A stretch of DNA of 64,000 nt, taken from NCBI GenBank assembly GCA_944326525.1, contig CALVEG010000005.1:1-64000 (forward strand). Direction: 5' to 3'. Each line of letters starts with the position of its first letter. Position 1 is the stretch's first letter. Source of the DNA: Candidatus Gastranaerophilales bacterium (lineage in GTDB: Bacteria > Cyanobacteriota > Vampirovibrionia > Gastranaerophilales > Gastranaerophilaceae). Below are positions 43,171-54,143 of the stretch, one piece after another. Made by a program: the position numbers and the translations under genes. The notes below the pieces were generated by a model. That model was not told the DNA's origin, ran no database searches, and was given only the letters and a program-made list of their open reading frames with translations.

Positions 43171-45807
43171 ATGATAAGCTTATTATTAAAACTTTTAGGT
43201 GACCCAAACGAAAGAAAAGTAAAGAGTATACAGGGAATAATAGACCATATAAATTCATTAGAGCCGCAGTTTGAAAAAATGACAGATGAGGAACTTCGTG
43301 CCAAAACAGATGAATTTAAAGAAATTTTGTCCAAACGTCCAAAGAGTGAAGATTTTAATACAGATAGAAAGCTAGAAAAAGAAGCGTTAGACAAACTTTT
43401 GCCTGAAGCCTTTGCAACGGTGCGTGAGGCTGGTAAGAGAGTATTAAATATGCGTCATTTTGACGTTCAGTTAATTGGCGGATATTTTCTTCATAATGGA
43501 CACATTGCAGAGATGAGAACCGGTGAAGGTAAAACTCTAGTTGCAACCTTGCCTGCTTATTTAAATGCTTTAACAGGTAAAGGAGTTCACGTAATTACTG
43601 TAAACGATTACTTAGCAAAGCGTGACAGTGAATGGATGGGAAAAATTTATAAGTTTTTGGGCTTATCTGTTGGTGTAATTCTTTCAGGAGGGCGTACTGC
43701 AGACGATTTTGCCGCAAAAAAAGCTGCTTATGATTGTGATATTACATACGGAACAAATAATGAATTCGGGTTTGATTATTTGCGTGACAATATGGCTGGC
43801 AGTCTTGAAATGCAAGTTCAAAGACCATATAATTACGCAATTATCGATGAAGTTGATTCAATCTTGATTGACGAGGCAAGAACTCCGTTGATTATAAGCG
43901 GAAGACTTGAAAAATCTGCAGAGCTTTACCAACTGATGGCAAAAATTGCTCCTCAGATGATTAAAGATAAAGACTACGAAGTTGATGAAAAAAATAAAAA
44001 CATAATCCTGACAGAAGAAGGTATTGACCACGCTCAGGAACTTTTAAATATAAAAGATTTATTTGATATTAATACTCAATATGCTCACCATCTTTTACAA
44101 GCTCTAAAGGCAAAAGAGCTATTTGTAAAAGATACGGATTATGTCGTTAAAAACGGTGAAGTAATGATAGTAGATGAATTCACCGGCCGTTTAATGGAAG
44201 GCCGTCGCTGGTCAGACGGGCTTCATCAAGCAGTAGAAGCTAAAGAAGGGGTAAAAATTCAGGATGAAACCCAAACTTTAGCAAGTATTACATTCCAGAA
44301 TTTATTTAGGCTTTACCCGAAACTTTCAGGTATGACAGGTACAGCAATGACAGAAGAAGCTGAATTTGGCAAGATTTATAACCTTGAAGTTACGACAATT
44401 CCGACAAACAAGCCTGATATCAGAATAAATTATCCTGATATAATTTATAAAACAGAGCGCGCAAAATATAATGCAGTCGTAAATGATATAATTGAAATGC
44501 ACAAAATCGGAAGACCTGTTCTTGTCGGGACGATAAGTATTGAAAAATCCGAATATGTTTCTGCATTATTGAAACAAAAAGGCATAAAGCATAATGTTTT
44601 GAATGCAAAGCATCACGAGAAAGAAGCTTACATAATCGCACAGGCAGGCCGAGTTGGAGCAGTTACGATTGCAACCAACATGGCAGGTCGAGGAACCGAT
44701 ATTTTGTTAGGTGGTAATGCGGAATATTTGGCAAAAGAAAAACTTGAAACAATGGGGATTACACCAGAATCTCCTGATTACGAAAGGATTAAAGATGAAG
44801 TTTTAGCTGAAGCCAGAAAAGTAACAGAAGAAGAGCACAAAAAAGTTGTAGAAGCCGGCGGACTTCACGTAATCGGAACGGAACGACACGAATCAAGACG
44901 TATTGATAATCAGTTAAGAGGTCGTGCTGCACGTCAGGGCGATCCTGGTTCTACAAGATTTTTCCTTTCTTTGGAAGATAATTTGATGAGAATATTCGGT
45001 GGAGACAAAATTACCGCATTGATGAATATGCTTAATGTTGAAGAAGATTTGGCGATAGAAAATGCGCTTATTACAAAGCAAATTCAATCTGCGCAAAAGA
45101 AAGTCGAAACTTACCACTTTGATATAAGAAAATCAGTTCTTGAATATGACGATGTTATGAATATCCAAAGAGAAAAATTTTATGCACAGCGTCGTAAAGT
45201 GCTTGCAGGTAAAAACTTGTCTGAAGATATTTATTACATGATAGAAAAAGAAATTGAAAGACTTATAAAAAGCTATATTTCGCCGGAACAACATCCAGAA
45301 GAATACATTTATGAAGATTTGGAACGAATGATAAAAGAACTTCATTCAATTGTTCCACAGTTGTCATATTTTACAGTAAATGACGTGCAGAATTTAAGAT
45401 TTGATGCAATTTATGCAAAAATGAAAGATTTTGCGATTAAAGCGTATTCAGATCACGAGCAGGAAGTAATAGATTTTTATAATGAAGTAGTAGCAAAATA
45501 TGATCCTGATTTTATGCCGCAGATAGCATTTTCACAGGATAATGTAATAAGAAATCTTGAAAAAGATATTTTGTTAAGAGTTGTAGATAACAAATGGATA
45601 GACCATCTTCACAATATAGATATGCTTCGCGACAGTATTGGTTTAAGGGCTTACGGTCAAAAGGATCCTTTAATTGAATACAAACGAGAAGCTTATGATT
45701 TATTTAACAAAATGATGTACGAAATTCAGGAAGATACAGTTCGCCACCTGTTCAGAACAAAGTTTGGAATTCAAGTAATGGGCGGTCCGACTGAACAAAT
45801 GGATTAG
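43171..45807 (+). CDS. secA: Preprotein translocase ATPase SecA
   Basis: An 878-residue motor that drives proteins through SecYEG. NBD1 has Walker A MRTGEGKTLVA (about 107-117) and DEVDSILIDEARTPL (about 225-239). The preprotein-crosslinking domain follows. NBD2 has TNMAGRGTDI (about 503-512) and RIDNQLRGRAARQGDPGS. Wing and scaffold domains run to the end. The protein stops at GGPTEQMD without the Cys-rich zinc tail found in many SecA proteins, so SecB/lipid binding through that tail is absent. GGAGAGGA is the ribosome binding site. Confidence 0.97.
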   Translation: MISLLLKLLGDPNERKVKSIQGIIDHINSLEPQFEKMTDEELRAKTDEFKEILSKRPKSEDFNTDRKLEKEALDKLLPEAFATVREAGKRVLNMRHFDVQLIGGYFLHNGHIAEMRTGEGKTLVATLPAYLNALTGKGVHVITVNDYLAKRDSEWMGKIYKFLGLSVGVILSGGRTADDFAAKKAAYDCDITYGTNNEFGFDYLRDNMAGSLEMQVQRPYNYAIIDEVDSILIDEARTPLIISGRLEKSAELYQLMAKIAPQMIKDKDYEVDEKNKNIILTEEGIDHAQELLNIKDLFDINTQYAHHLLQALKAKELFVKDTDYVVKNGEVMIVDEFTGRLMEGRRWSDGLHQAVEAKEGVKIQDETQTLASITFQNLFRLYPKLSGMTGTAMTEEAEFGKIYNLEVTTIPTNKPDIRINYPDIIYKTERAKYNAVVNDIIEMHKIGRPVLVGTISIEKSEYVSALLKQKGIKHNVLNAKHHEKEAYIIAQAGRVGAVTIATNMAGRGTDILLGGNAEYLAKEKLETMGITPESPDYERIKDEVLAEARKVTEEEHKKVVEAGGLHVIGTERHESRRIDNQLRGRAARQGDPGSTRFFLSLEDNLMRIFGGDKITALMNMLNVEEDLAIENALITKQIQSAQKKVETYHFDIRKSVLEYDDVMNIQREKFYAQRRKVLAGKNLSEDIYYMIEKEIERLIKSYISPEQHPEEYIYEDLERMIKELHSIVPQLSYFTVNDVQNLRFDAIYAKMKDFAIKAYSDHEQEVIDFYNEVVAKYDPDFMPQIAFSQDNVIRNLEKDILLRVVDNKWIDHLHNIDMLRDSIGLRAYGQKDPLIEYKREAYDLFNKMMYEIQEDTVRHLFRTKFGIQVMGGPTEQMD

Positions 45808-45867
45808 TAATATTTTGTTTGGTATAGAATAAAGATAAGATAAAAAGAAAGATTAAGGAATATAAAT

Positions 45868-46965
45868 ATGCTGAGAACAGGGATTGTAGGATTACCGAAT
45901 GTAGGAAAGTCAACTTTATTTAACGCTTTGACAAGTGCAAAAAATGCGCAGAGCGCTAATTATCCGTTTTGTACTATAGAACCGAATGTCGGAGTTGTTA
46001 ATGTGCCTGATGAAAGGTTAGAAATACTTGCAAAGCTTTGCAAAACTCAGGAGATTATTCCGACAGCAATAGAATTTGTTGATATTGCAGGGCTTGTCAA
46101 AGGTGCAAGTAAAGGTGAAGGTTTAGGAAACCAATTTTTGCACAATATAAGAGAAGTTGATGCAATAATTCAAGTTGTAAGATGCTTTGATGATCCGAAT
46201 ACAATTCACGTAGCAGGCAGGGTTAATCCTTTGGATGATATTGATACGATTAATACGGAACTTGCGCTTGCGGATTTAGCTTCAGTTGAACGTCGTCAGG
46301 CAAGAATTTCTAAACAAGCCAAAGGTGGAGATAAAGAAGCTGTATTAGAAGATAAAGTTTTGAAAAAATTAACCGAACTTCTTTCCGAAGGTACTTTTAT
46401 AAATATAAATGAACACTTTGATGAGGACGAAATTCCTGTTGTAAAACAGCTTAATTTAATGTCTACAAAGCCTGTAATTTATGCAGCAAATGTTTCTGAG
46501 TATGATTTAAAAGACGGAAATGCTTATACAAAACAAGTTGAAGAATACGCTTCAAAGCACAGTGCAGAAGTTGTTTTGATTTCAGCTAAAATCGAGGAAG
46601 AACTTGCAGAGCTTGGTGAAGATGAAGCTAAAGAATATTTGAAGGAATTAGGCATTGAAGACAGCGGCATTAATCGTATGATTAAATCTGTTTATAAGCT
46701 TTTGAATTTAAGAACCTTTATAACCGCGGGAGAAAAGGAAGTTCACGCTTGGACAATACCTGCAGGCGCTAAGGCTCCTCAAGCTGCCGGAGTAATTCAC
46801 ACGGATTTTGAAAAAGGCTTTATAAGAGCAGAAATTACACCATACAAAGAATTTGTTGCTTGTGGCTCTTATGCTGCTTGCAAGGATAAAGGTGTAACTC
46901 GTCTTGAAGGTAAAGATTATGTTGTTCAAGACGGAGATCTTGTGCATTTTAGATTTTCTGTATAA
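45868..46965 (+). CDS. ychF: Redox-regulated ATPase YchF
   Basis: A 365-residue Obg-family P-loop protein. G1 is GLPNVGKST (about 8-16) and G3 is DIAGLVKGASKGEGLGNQFL (about 68-87). The fourth motif is NVSE (about 210) instead of NKxD, as in YchF, which prefers ATP. The helical arm and C-terminal TGS domain (about 280-365, AWTIPAGAKAPQAAGVIHTDFEKGFIRAE, split) are complete. It binds ribosomes and relates to oxidative stress. It follows secA by 60 bases with an AGGAAT site and shares its terminator. Confidence 0.96.
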   Translation: MLRTGIVGLPNVGKSTLFNALTSAKNAQSANYPFCTIEPNVGVVNVPDERLEILAKLCKTQEIIPTAIEFVDIAGLVKGASKGEGLGNQFLHNIREVDAIIQVVRCFDDPNTIHVAGRVNPLDDIDTINTELALADLASVERRQARISKQAKGGDKEAVLEDKVLKKLTELLSEGTFININEHFDEDEIPVVKQLNLMSTKPVIYAANVSEYDLKDGNAYTKQVEEYASKHSAEVVLISAKIEEELAELGEDEAKEYLKELGIEDSGINRMIKSVYKLLNLRTFITAGEKEVHAWTIPAGAKAPQAAGVIHTDFEKGFIRAEITPYKEFVACGSYAACKDKGVTRLEGKDYVVQDGDLVHFRFSV

Positions 46966-46986
46966 CAAATTACAATAAAATATTAC

Positions 46987-47021
46987 AAAAAAAAATGCGA
47001 AAAGATTTTCGCATTTTTTTT
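46987..47021 (+). terminator. Bidirectional terminator
   Basis: AAAAATGCGAAAA / TTTTCGCATTTTT stem with T- and A-runs, between the convergent ychF and GH13 genes. Confidence 0.85.
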
Positions 47022-47041
47022 GTATTAATTTTATAAATTTA

Positions 47042-50000
47042 TTAAACTAAAACAAGAAGGTTATTAGTATTAATTTTTTTCGGATCAATTTTTGGGTAAG
47101 TTACAGGTCCGATAATTTTGGGAGGTTTTGAATATAATGTAAGTGTCGGATCTGAGAAGTTTATAGATTCATCAGCATAGTTTCCATTTCCTTTGTAAAC
47201 CAATTTTTTGATGAAAAATCTTCCGTTAAATTCTCTTACTACATAACGATCTTGTTTATCTTTAGCATTATAAAGAATTGTTCCCGGAGTTAAACCTTTT
47301 GTCATTTTGCGCGGATCGTCATTGTTTATGCTGTTCAAATTAATACTGTCAAGAGTTACATTATGCGGGTTGTAATCACCATCAAATGTATGATTTATTC
47401 CTGAAGTGTTAATTAAAGAAATTACAACAGAATTATCTGTTCCTTGTCGCAAAATAGCGGATAAATCAATATTTCTTCCATCGCACTGACCGTTTTGAAT
47501 GTCTAAAAGGAACGGTGCACCGTCATTAAGAGCGTGAAGCTCAGGACGGTTACGCATTGTAAGAGTTTTGTTTAACTTATCGTAATGCTGTTGGATAAAT
47601 TTAAAATCAGTATTCCTTTCATCAAGCCATTCATTGTGGATGTAACCTCTGTTTCTAAGGTATAAGTTTTTAGTTTCAGATTCATACCCAGTTGCACCGA
47701 TATCGTCACCTGCATATAATGTTGGCATACCAGGTAAAACTGTAAGAACTTCCATCATAGCTTGAAGTTTTTTAAGTGCCGGAGCCAAAGCTTTTTCTAC
47801 GGTTATGTTCTTAAGATCTGTAATTTCAGAATCAGAAAGTTTGATTTTGTTCATATATTGAACTTCATCTATTACAAGATCAATTGCAACATCAACAGGG
47901 TTTACGCCAAATCCGTCAGCTTCAAAATTGTTACCTTTATAAGAACCTTTAGCAAGATTTGCCAGAGCTTTATTAATAGCATCTTCAAGTTGCTTAGCTC
48001 TTTCCGGATAATTTGCATATTTTTCGCTAATCATTTTATGGAATGCTGCGTGTAATGCTTCAGCCATAGCAAGTGCTTTTCCGCTTGCATTTTCAAGACT
48101 GTGAGAATTGTTAAATAAGTCTATTCTTTCTTTAAAGTCTTGGTCACTTTCGTTGTAAGCTTTATTTACCAAATCTCTGTCATAAGTTCCGGTAAGAATA
48201 CGATATGCTCTGTTTCTGTAATCTTTGTTTTGAATATCACCAAGTTTTGTTCTATACCATCCTGAATCTACCACAAGTCCGTGTAAAACTCTTGGTTTAT
48301 CGTGGTTGCCGATAAAGTTGTAAGAGTTCAAGATAGCTTCATAAGGCATATTATTGAAAAATCCTGCAGATTTATCGTGCATTCTGTGGCTTAGATCAGG
48401 ATTGAATCCGTCAGAGCCTTGTTTGTCATTGTTATCAAAGTGGTTTGCAAACAGGTTAAGAATAGATGAGAAATATGATGAGTAATTGGCTGTAGATTTT
48501 ATACCTGATTCTCGAAGCAATTTCTTAACCATTTCATTTGAATTTGCATATTTTCTTGAACTGTTATTGCTTGCGCTAAAGAATTTACCTTCATCTGTAA
48601 TTTCAGCTACAATGTAGGCATTTCTATTTTTAGAGTAAACTGCGCCAGCCCAATTCTTCCAGAAATTAGTGACTTCGCTCCACATTTCGTCAAGTCTTTC
48701 TGTACCTGCTTTAAGAGCGTTCATATCACCGATATCTTTTGTTGCGTCAATTCTCCAGTCAAGACCTGCGTTTAATCTGTCTGTAATCATTTCAGCAAGC
48801 ATAAAGCTGTTTTCGTTTGTTCCTTTTAGTGATTTGAAAATAGCATCAACAAGTAATTTTTTATCATCCTTGTTTAATTTTTTCAAACCTGATCTTAGTT
48901 TTGATATTACTTGATCAGCTTCATCTTCAGGGCCTGCTGCAGATACAACTCCTATTGACTGAAGGGTTGTTTTCTTTAGAGCTTCGTAATCGTATGAGAT
49001 TTCACCTGTTTTTTTATCAACTTTTACTTCAGTATTTGGTGCCAAAGCTTTAATGATAGCGTATTTTGCTATAGTTTCGGCAATATATGGCATAACATAT
49101 TTGCCGTATGTTGAAACTTTGTATCCGCTATAAATTTGTACATCTTCAGGAAGTGTTGCATTTAAGTTATTAATTATTTCATTTGCAAATTCAGAAAGTT
49201 CTTTTTCATAAATTCTGTCCATACGTTTGTATGTGGATTCGTATTCCGGAAGAAGATGCGGATTGCCGTTTACATACATTTCATATCTTGTTTTGCCAAG
49301 TGTATTAGCATCAATTGCTCGTTTTGAAATATATGGACTTGCTAATACTGATGCAAGGTTATCGCCAAATTCAATACTATCAAGTGGTAGATTCATTAAA
49401 TTTTGAATTAAATATTTTTTATATTCAGTTTTAGGTAAAGGTTTTAGCTCATAAATACCTGAAAGAACATTATCAACTATTTGAGGATTGATTTCACCTT
49501 TTAATTTTTTAGGGAAATTGCCATTTTTAATATTATTTAGAATATTAATATATGCCTTAGTCGGGTTATTAGCATCGATTCCTGTAAGTTGTTGAGCAAC
49601 ATAAAGATTCAGGATATCACTTGTTTTTTCTGTCCAATACATGCCCGATTGGATTGCGTAATCTTGTACGCCGTAATTGCTGTGAATAACCTTTGACTGG
49701 TATTCTTCTTGTTCACTTCTTGGTATATGTAATTTTTGATATTTTGTATCTTCTTTGGTGTACAAATATTTTAATTTTGGAATATCAGTGTTTGCATCCC
49801 AAGTTGAAATTTTACTTTCAATTTTTTCTTCAAGTTCAAATGTTCTGAACTTTGATAAAAATCTTGTTCCCATATAACTGTCAAGTTTGATTAAGCTATG
49901 AAGTTTTTTCAAGTTATATGTTAGTTTTTGTTCCTGTGCATCGCTCATTTTCAGATCATATTCTTTTTTCGCGCGAGCCATAATTAAATCAATTTTTTGA

Positions 50001-51445
50001 GCGTATTTTTTATCGCCGTCTTTTTCTTCGACGTCTTCCGTTGCTTTATCAAGAATATTTTTTACTTCTATATTCCTTTGAGCATCAACATCTGATGGAA
50101 ATACTTCATCAACTGCCTTCATAATAGCTTTATGCATATTAACCGGAGGCTGTTTTGAAACATTAGAGTTGTGCTCAATAAGTTTTTTAATGTTTTCGTT
50201 ATAATCATCAGGATTAATTTCAAAAGCATAAGGAATAACGATATCGTTATGAGTATTGATATCCAGAGGGTTTTCAGGATTTATTATATCATATTCTTTT
50301 ATCAAATATTGTGGATCTTCTGCAAGTTTCTTAGAAACAACTTTGTTGTTATAAATTTGGAAGAATGTAGGTTGATTAGCTTTATACTTTTTATTTATAC
50401 TAATTGAAATTTTTCCGGTTTTTTCATCTTGAGAATAGACATATTTAGGGTTTACGACTTTGTGGCGGATATTAGCGTTATTTTTACCAAAAACGCCAAG
50501 GGTGAAGGCTCCGTCTTTAAGGTTGTTTGCATCAAACCACAAGAAATACGGTGATTTTTCTCCCCATTTAAGTACGTTTTGGAAGTGAATACCTTCAAGT
50601 CCTTCGTTTACGTAAGCACCGTCAGATACAAAATTTATACCTTTTTTAAACATTTCTCTTTGCAAAGAGGCATAGTTGTTAATGTTTCCAAGAGATTGGA
50701 TGATCTGCATACAGTTTTTGTTCCAGTAGCCGTGTGAAGACAGATCATCATCCGTAAATAGAGGGGTAGAGATGATTTTGGAATATCCGTTGAATTTTCC
50801 ATCAATTACATCTTTTTCAATTCCCGCAATATTTCCACCTATTTTATTTGCAAAGTTTTTAACAACACCTCTTAAACCTGCATATTTTGTGTTTTCAATA
50901 ATTTTGCCGTTACTGTCGTAAGTCCATGCCGGATTATAAAAATCAGGCATAAGCAATTTCATCGCACCGATATTATTTGCAGCAGAGCTGTTTGCAGTTA
51001 CAATATTGTATATCTCGTGTCCTTTTTCAGGCGTGCGGAAGTCTATAAAATCACCTGCATCAATTTTATAAGTAGGAATAACGGAGTTGTCATTACGATC
51101 TTTTCCTTTCGGAATTAATACATAATGATAAGCAAAAGCTTGTTTTTCTCTAAGTCCGTAAGAATCTGCTAAATCAATCTTGTTTCCGCCGGGATTAAGT
51201 TTAAAATTCCCATCAGGCGAATTTTGATTTTTTAACCCTTCGGTAATGTAATAATTTTGGTGTTTATCTGCTGCAACTTTGCAGATCTCAAGATAACAAT
51301 CATATTTGCTTGCGTCATACGGGTAGTTGAATTCATAAACCAATTCACCGTACGAATTCTTCGTTGTGTTATAACCTTCAAAACTTACAGCTTTGTTGTT
51401 GTATTGTTTTTTGTTATTTAAATTAAGATCAAAATTAACTTTCAC
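47042..51445 (-). CDS. Giant GH13 (alpha-amylase family) protein with N-terminal signature
   Basis: A 1,467-residue protein. I start at the GTG at 51445, 5 bases after AAGGAG; a GTG two codons earlier touches that site. The start then reads M-K-V-N-F-D-L ... V-S-F-E-G, the recurring signature. A beta domain (~30-125) precedes the TIM barrel. GH13 regions: I FVSDGAYVNEG (about 270, Glu instead of the usual His), II GLDWRIDATKD (about 893, nucleophile Asp), III AYIVAEITDEG (about 943, acid/base Glu) and IV NFIGNHDKPR (about 1042). Regions I and II are ~620 residues apart instead of ~100. A C-terminal beta domain ends the protein. It probably acts on glycogen-type glucans. Confidence 0.8.
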   Translation of the reverse strand: MKVNFDLNLNNKKQYNNKAVSFEGYNTTKNSYGELVYEFNYPYDASKYDCYLEICKVAADKHQNYYITEGLKNQNSPDGNFKLNPGGNKIDLADSYGLREKQAFAYHYVLIPKGKDRNDNSVIPTYKIDAGDFIDFRTPEKGHEIYNIVTANSSAANNIGAMKLLMPDFYNPAWTYDSNGKIIENTKYAGLRGVVKNFANKIGGNIAGIEKDVIDGKFNGYSKIISTPLFTDDDLSSHGYWNKNCMQIIQSLGNINNYASLQREMFKKGINFVSDGAYVNEGLEGIHFQNVLKWGEKSPYFLWFDANNLKDGAFTLGVFGKNNANIRHKVVNPKYVYSQDEKTGKISISINKKYKANQPTFFQIYNNKVVSKKLAEDPQYLIKEYDIINPENPLDINTHNDIVIPYAFEINPDDYNENIKKLIEHNSNVSKQPPVNMHKAIMKAVDEVFPSDVDAQRNIEVKNILDKATEDVEEKDGDKKYAQKIDLIMARAKKEYDLKMSDAQEQKLTYNLKKLHSLIKLDSYMGTRFLSKFRTFELEEKIESKISTWDANTDIPKLKYLYTKEDTKYQKLHIPRSEQEEYQSKVIHSNYGVQDYAIQSGMYWTEKTSDILNLYVAQQLTGIDANNPTKAYINILNNIKNGNFPKKLKGEINPQIVDNVLSGIYELKPLPKTEYKKYLIQNLMNLPLDSIEFGDNLASVLASPYISKRAIDANTLGKTRYEMYVNGNPHLLPEYESTYKRMDRIYEKELSEFANEIINNLNATLPEDVQIYSGYKVSTYGKYVMPYIAETIAKYAIIKALAPNTEVKVDKKTGEISYDYEALKKTTLQSIGVVSAAGPEDEADQVISKLRSGLKKLNKDDKKLLVDAIFKSLKGTNENSFMLAEMITDRLNAGLDWRIDATKDIGDMNALKAGTERLDEMWSEVTNFWKNWAGAVYSKNRNAYIVAEITDEGKFFSASNNSSRKYANSNEMVKKLLRESGIKSTANYSSYFSSILNLFANHFDNNDKQGSDGFNPDLSHRMHDKSAGFFNNMPYEAILNSYNFIGNHDKPRVLHGLVVDSGWYRTKLGDIQNKDYRNRAYRILTGTYDRDLVNKAYNESDQDFKERIDLFNNSHSLENASGKALAMAEALHAAFHKMISEKYANYPERAKQLEDAINKALANLAKGSYKGNNFEADGFGVNPVDVAIDLVIDEVQYMNKIKLSDSEITDLKNITVEKALAPALKKLQAMMEVLTVLPGMPTLYAGDDIGATGYESETKNLYLRNRGYIHNEWLDERNTDFKFIQQHYDKLNKTLTMRNRPELHALNDGAPFLLDIQNGQCDGRNIDLSAILRQGTDNSVVISLINTSGINHTFDGDYNPHNVTLDSINLNSINNDDPRKMTKGLTPGTILYNAKDKQDRYVVREFNGRFFIKKLVYKGNGNYADESINFSDPTLTLYSKPPKIIGPVTYPKIDPKKINTNNLLVLV

Positions 51446-51571
51446 AAACACTCCTTACTTCCACAATTATAAATATGGTGAATATAATTTTTTGTCAAAA
51501 ACGAATTCAATATTAAGAAAATTTTACATTTATTGGCTATTAATCATGTGCATTTTATAATCTAATTATAG

Positions 51572-52861
<1,290 letters not shown>

Positions 52862-52884
52862 AAATAATAAGAAATAATAAAAGT

Positions 52885-52917
52885 GGCGCCAATTTTAAAT
52901 TAAATTGGCGCCGTTTC
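52885..52917 (+). terminator. Terminator of ahcY
   Basis: GGCGCCAATTT / AAATTGGCGCC perfect 11-base-pair stem, followed by GTTT; convergent with the TerC-like gene. Confidence 0.7.
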
Positions 52918-52937
52918 AGTATTGTATAAATACAAAC

Positions 52938-54017
52938 TTATGCTTGAGGTAAGTTTTCAGTATTGTCTTCAGCTATACATCTTTCAAGTTTTTTGTTGTG
53001 CATAATAGAAGAAATAAAAGATGCAACAATAAATAATAATCCGATTAAACCTGTTAGAACTTCAGGAACCTCTCTTATTGCTGAAATTAGCATTAGTATT
53101 GATAAAGCTCCGATAGCCCAATGAGCTCCGGATTCAAGGTAAATGAATTTAGCAAGAGTTTTCTTTTCAACAAGCATAATTGTTAAAGATCTAACAAACA
53201 TAGCGCCGATTGCAAGACCGATAGAGATAATAATAATATCTTTACTTAAGGCAAAAGCACCAAGAACCCCGTCGAGCGAGAAAGATGCATCTATAAGTTC
53301 GAGATAAATAAATGCAATTAATCCTCCGCATTTAATATTATCAGCAGCGCATTTAGCAAGTCGCATTTCTTCGTGTTTTTCAAGATAGTGAGTAACGCCG
53401 TCGATTATCAAGTAAATTACAACACCTGCAATTCCGGCAAGAAGCGAATAGTGATTTTGGCTTCCGTGAATAAAGTGTTGTGCGATCATAAGTGAAATTA
53501 ATGTAATAACAATTTCAATTCCTTTAAAGTGGTCAAGATGCGAAAGAGCAGCTTCAATTTTTTTAAGCCAGTGTACTTCTTTTTCGTGGTTGAAGAAGTA
53601 ATTTAGGAAAAGCATCATCAAGAAAGTTCCGCCAAAAGTAACGATAGGTGCGTGAGTTTCGTGCAGATAATGCGCATATTGTTCAGAATCAGTAAGTGCA
53701 ATTTTAGCAACGTCATACATGCCTATTTTAGCAAAGACGGATACGACTAAAATCGGGAATAAAAATCTCATACCGAATACGGCAATAAGAATACCCCAAG
53801 TTAGAAATCTATGTCTCCAAACGTGTGACATTTTTTCTAATTTCATTGCGTTAACAACTGCGTTGTCAAACGAAAGGCTTACTTCAAGAACGCTAAGAAC
53901 AATAGCAATAAAAACGCAAGCCCATCCAGTGCCTGGAGCCACGTGGTTTCCCCAGAAGTAAGCACCAAGAAGCCCAAAAATTGTAACTATATATGAGCCC
54001 AAAAAGTATTGAATCAT
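52938..54017 (-). CDS. TerC-like DUF475 membrane protein
   Basis: A 359-residue polytopic membrane protein. The double signature VLEVSLSFDNAVVNA (about 42-56) and IDASFSLDGVLGAFAL (about 236-251) places acidic residues within membrane helices, as in the TerC/DUF475 family of probable metal-ion exporters (Mn2+ for several members). A His-rich loop (WRHRF, HYLHETHAP) lies between. A GGAGAAAA site precedes the ATG. It is a single-gene unit. Confidence 0.85.
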   Translation of the reverse strand: MIQYFLGSYIVTIFGLLGAYFWGNHVAPGTGWACVFIAIVLSVLEVSLSFDNAVVNAMKLEKMSHVWRHRFLTWGILIAVFGMRFLFPILVVSVFAKIGMYDVAKIALTDSEQYAHYLHETHAPIVTFGGTFLMMLFLNYFFNHEKEVHWLKKIEAALSHLDHFKGIEIVITLISLMIAQHFIHGSQNHYSLLAGIAGVVIYLIIDGVTHYLEKHEEMRLAKCAADNIKCGGLIAFIYLELIDASFSLDGVLGAFALSKDIIIISIGLAIGAMFVRSLTIMLVEKKTLAKFIYLESGAHWAIGALSILMLISAIREVPEVLTGLIGLLFIVASFISSIMHNKKLERCIAEDNTENLPQA

Positions 54018-54109
54018 TTTTTTTCTCCTGTTAATGTACGCATTTAATATTATTTAAAAATTGGTTAAAGGTCAAACTTATAGGATTTTTTCATACGTTT
54101 GACTGATAT

Positions 54110-54143
54110 TTGAAAAATAATTTGTTCCTGATATAATCAGGTT
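54110..54143 (+). promoter_or_regulatory. Promoter with leaderless start of prfA
   Basis: TTGAAA (54110-54115), a 16-base spacer and an extended TGA-TATAAT (54129-54137) are followed by CAGGTT and the ATG at 54144. The strongest of the leaderless-type promoters in the window. Confidence 0.65.
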
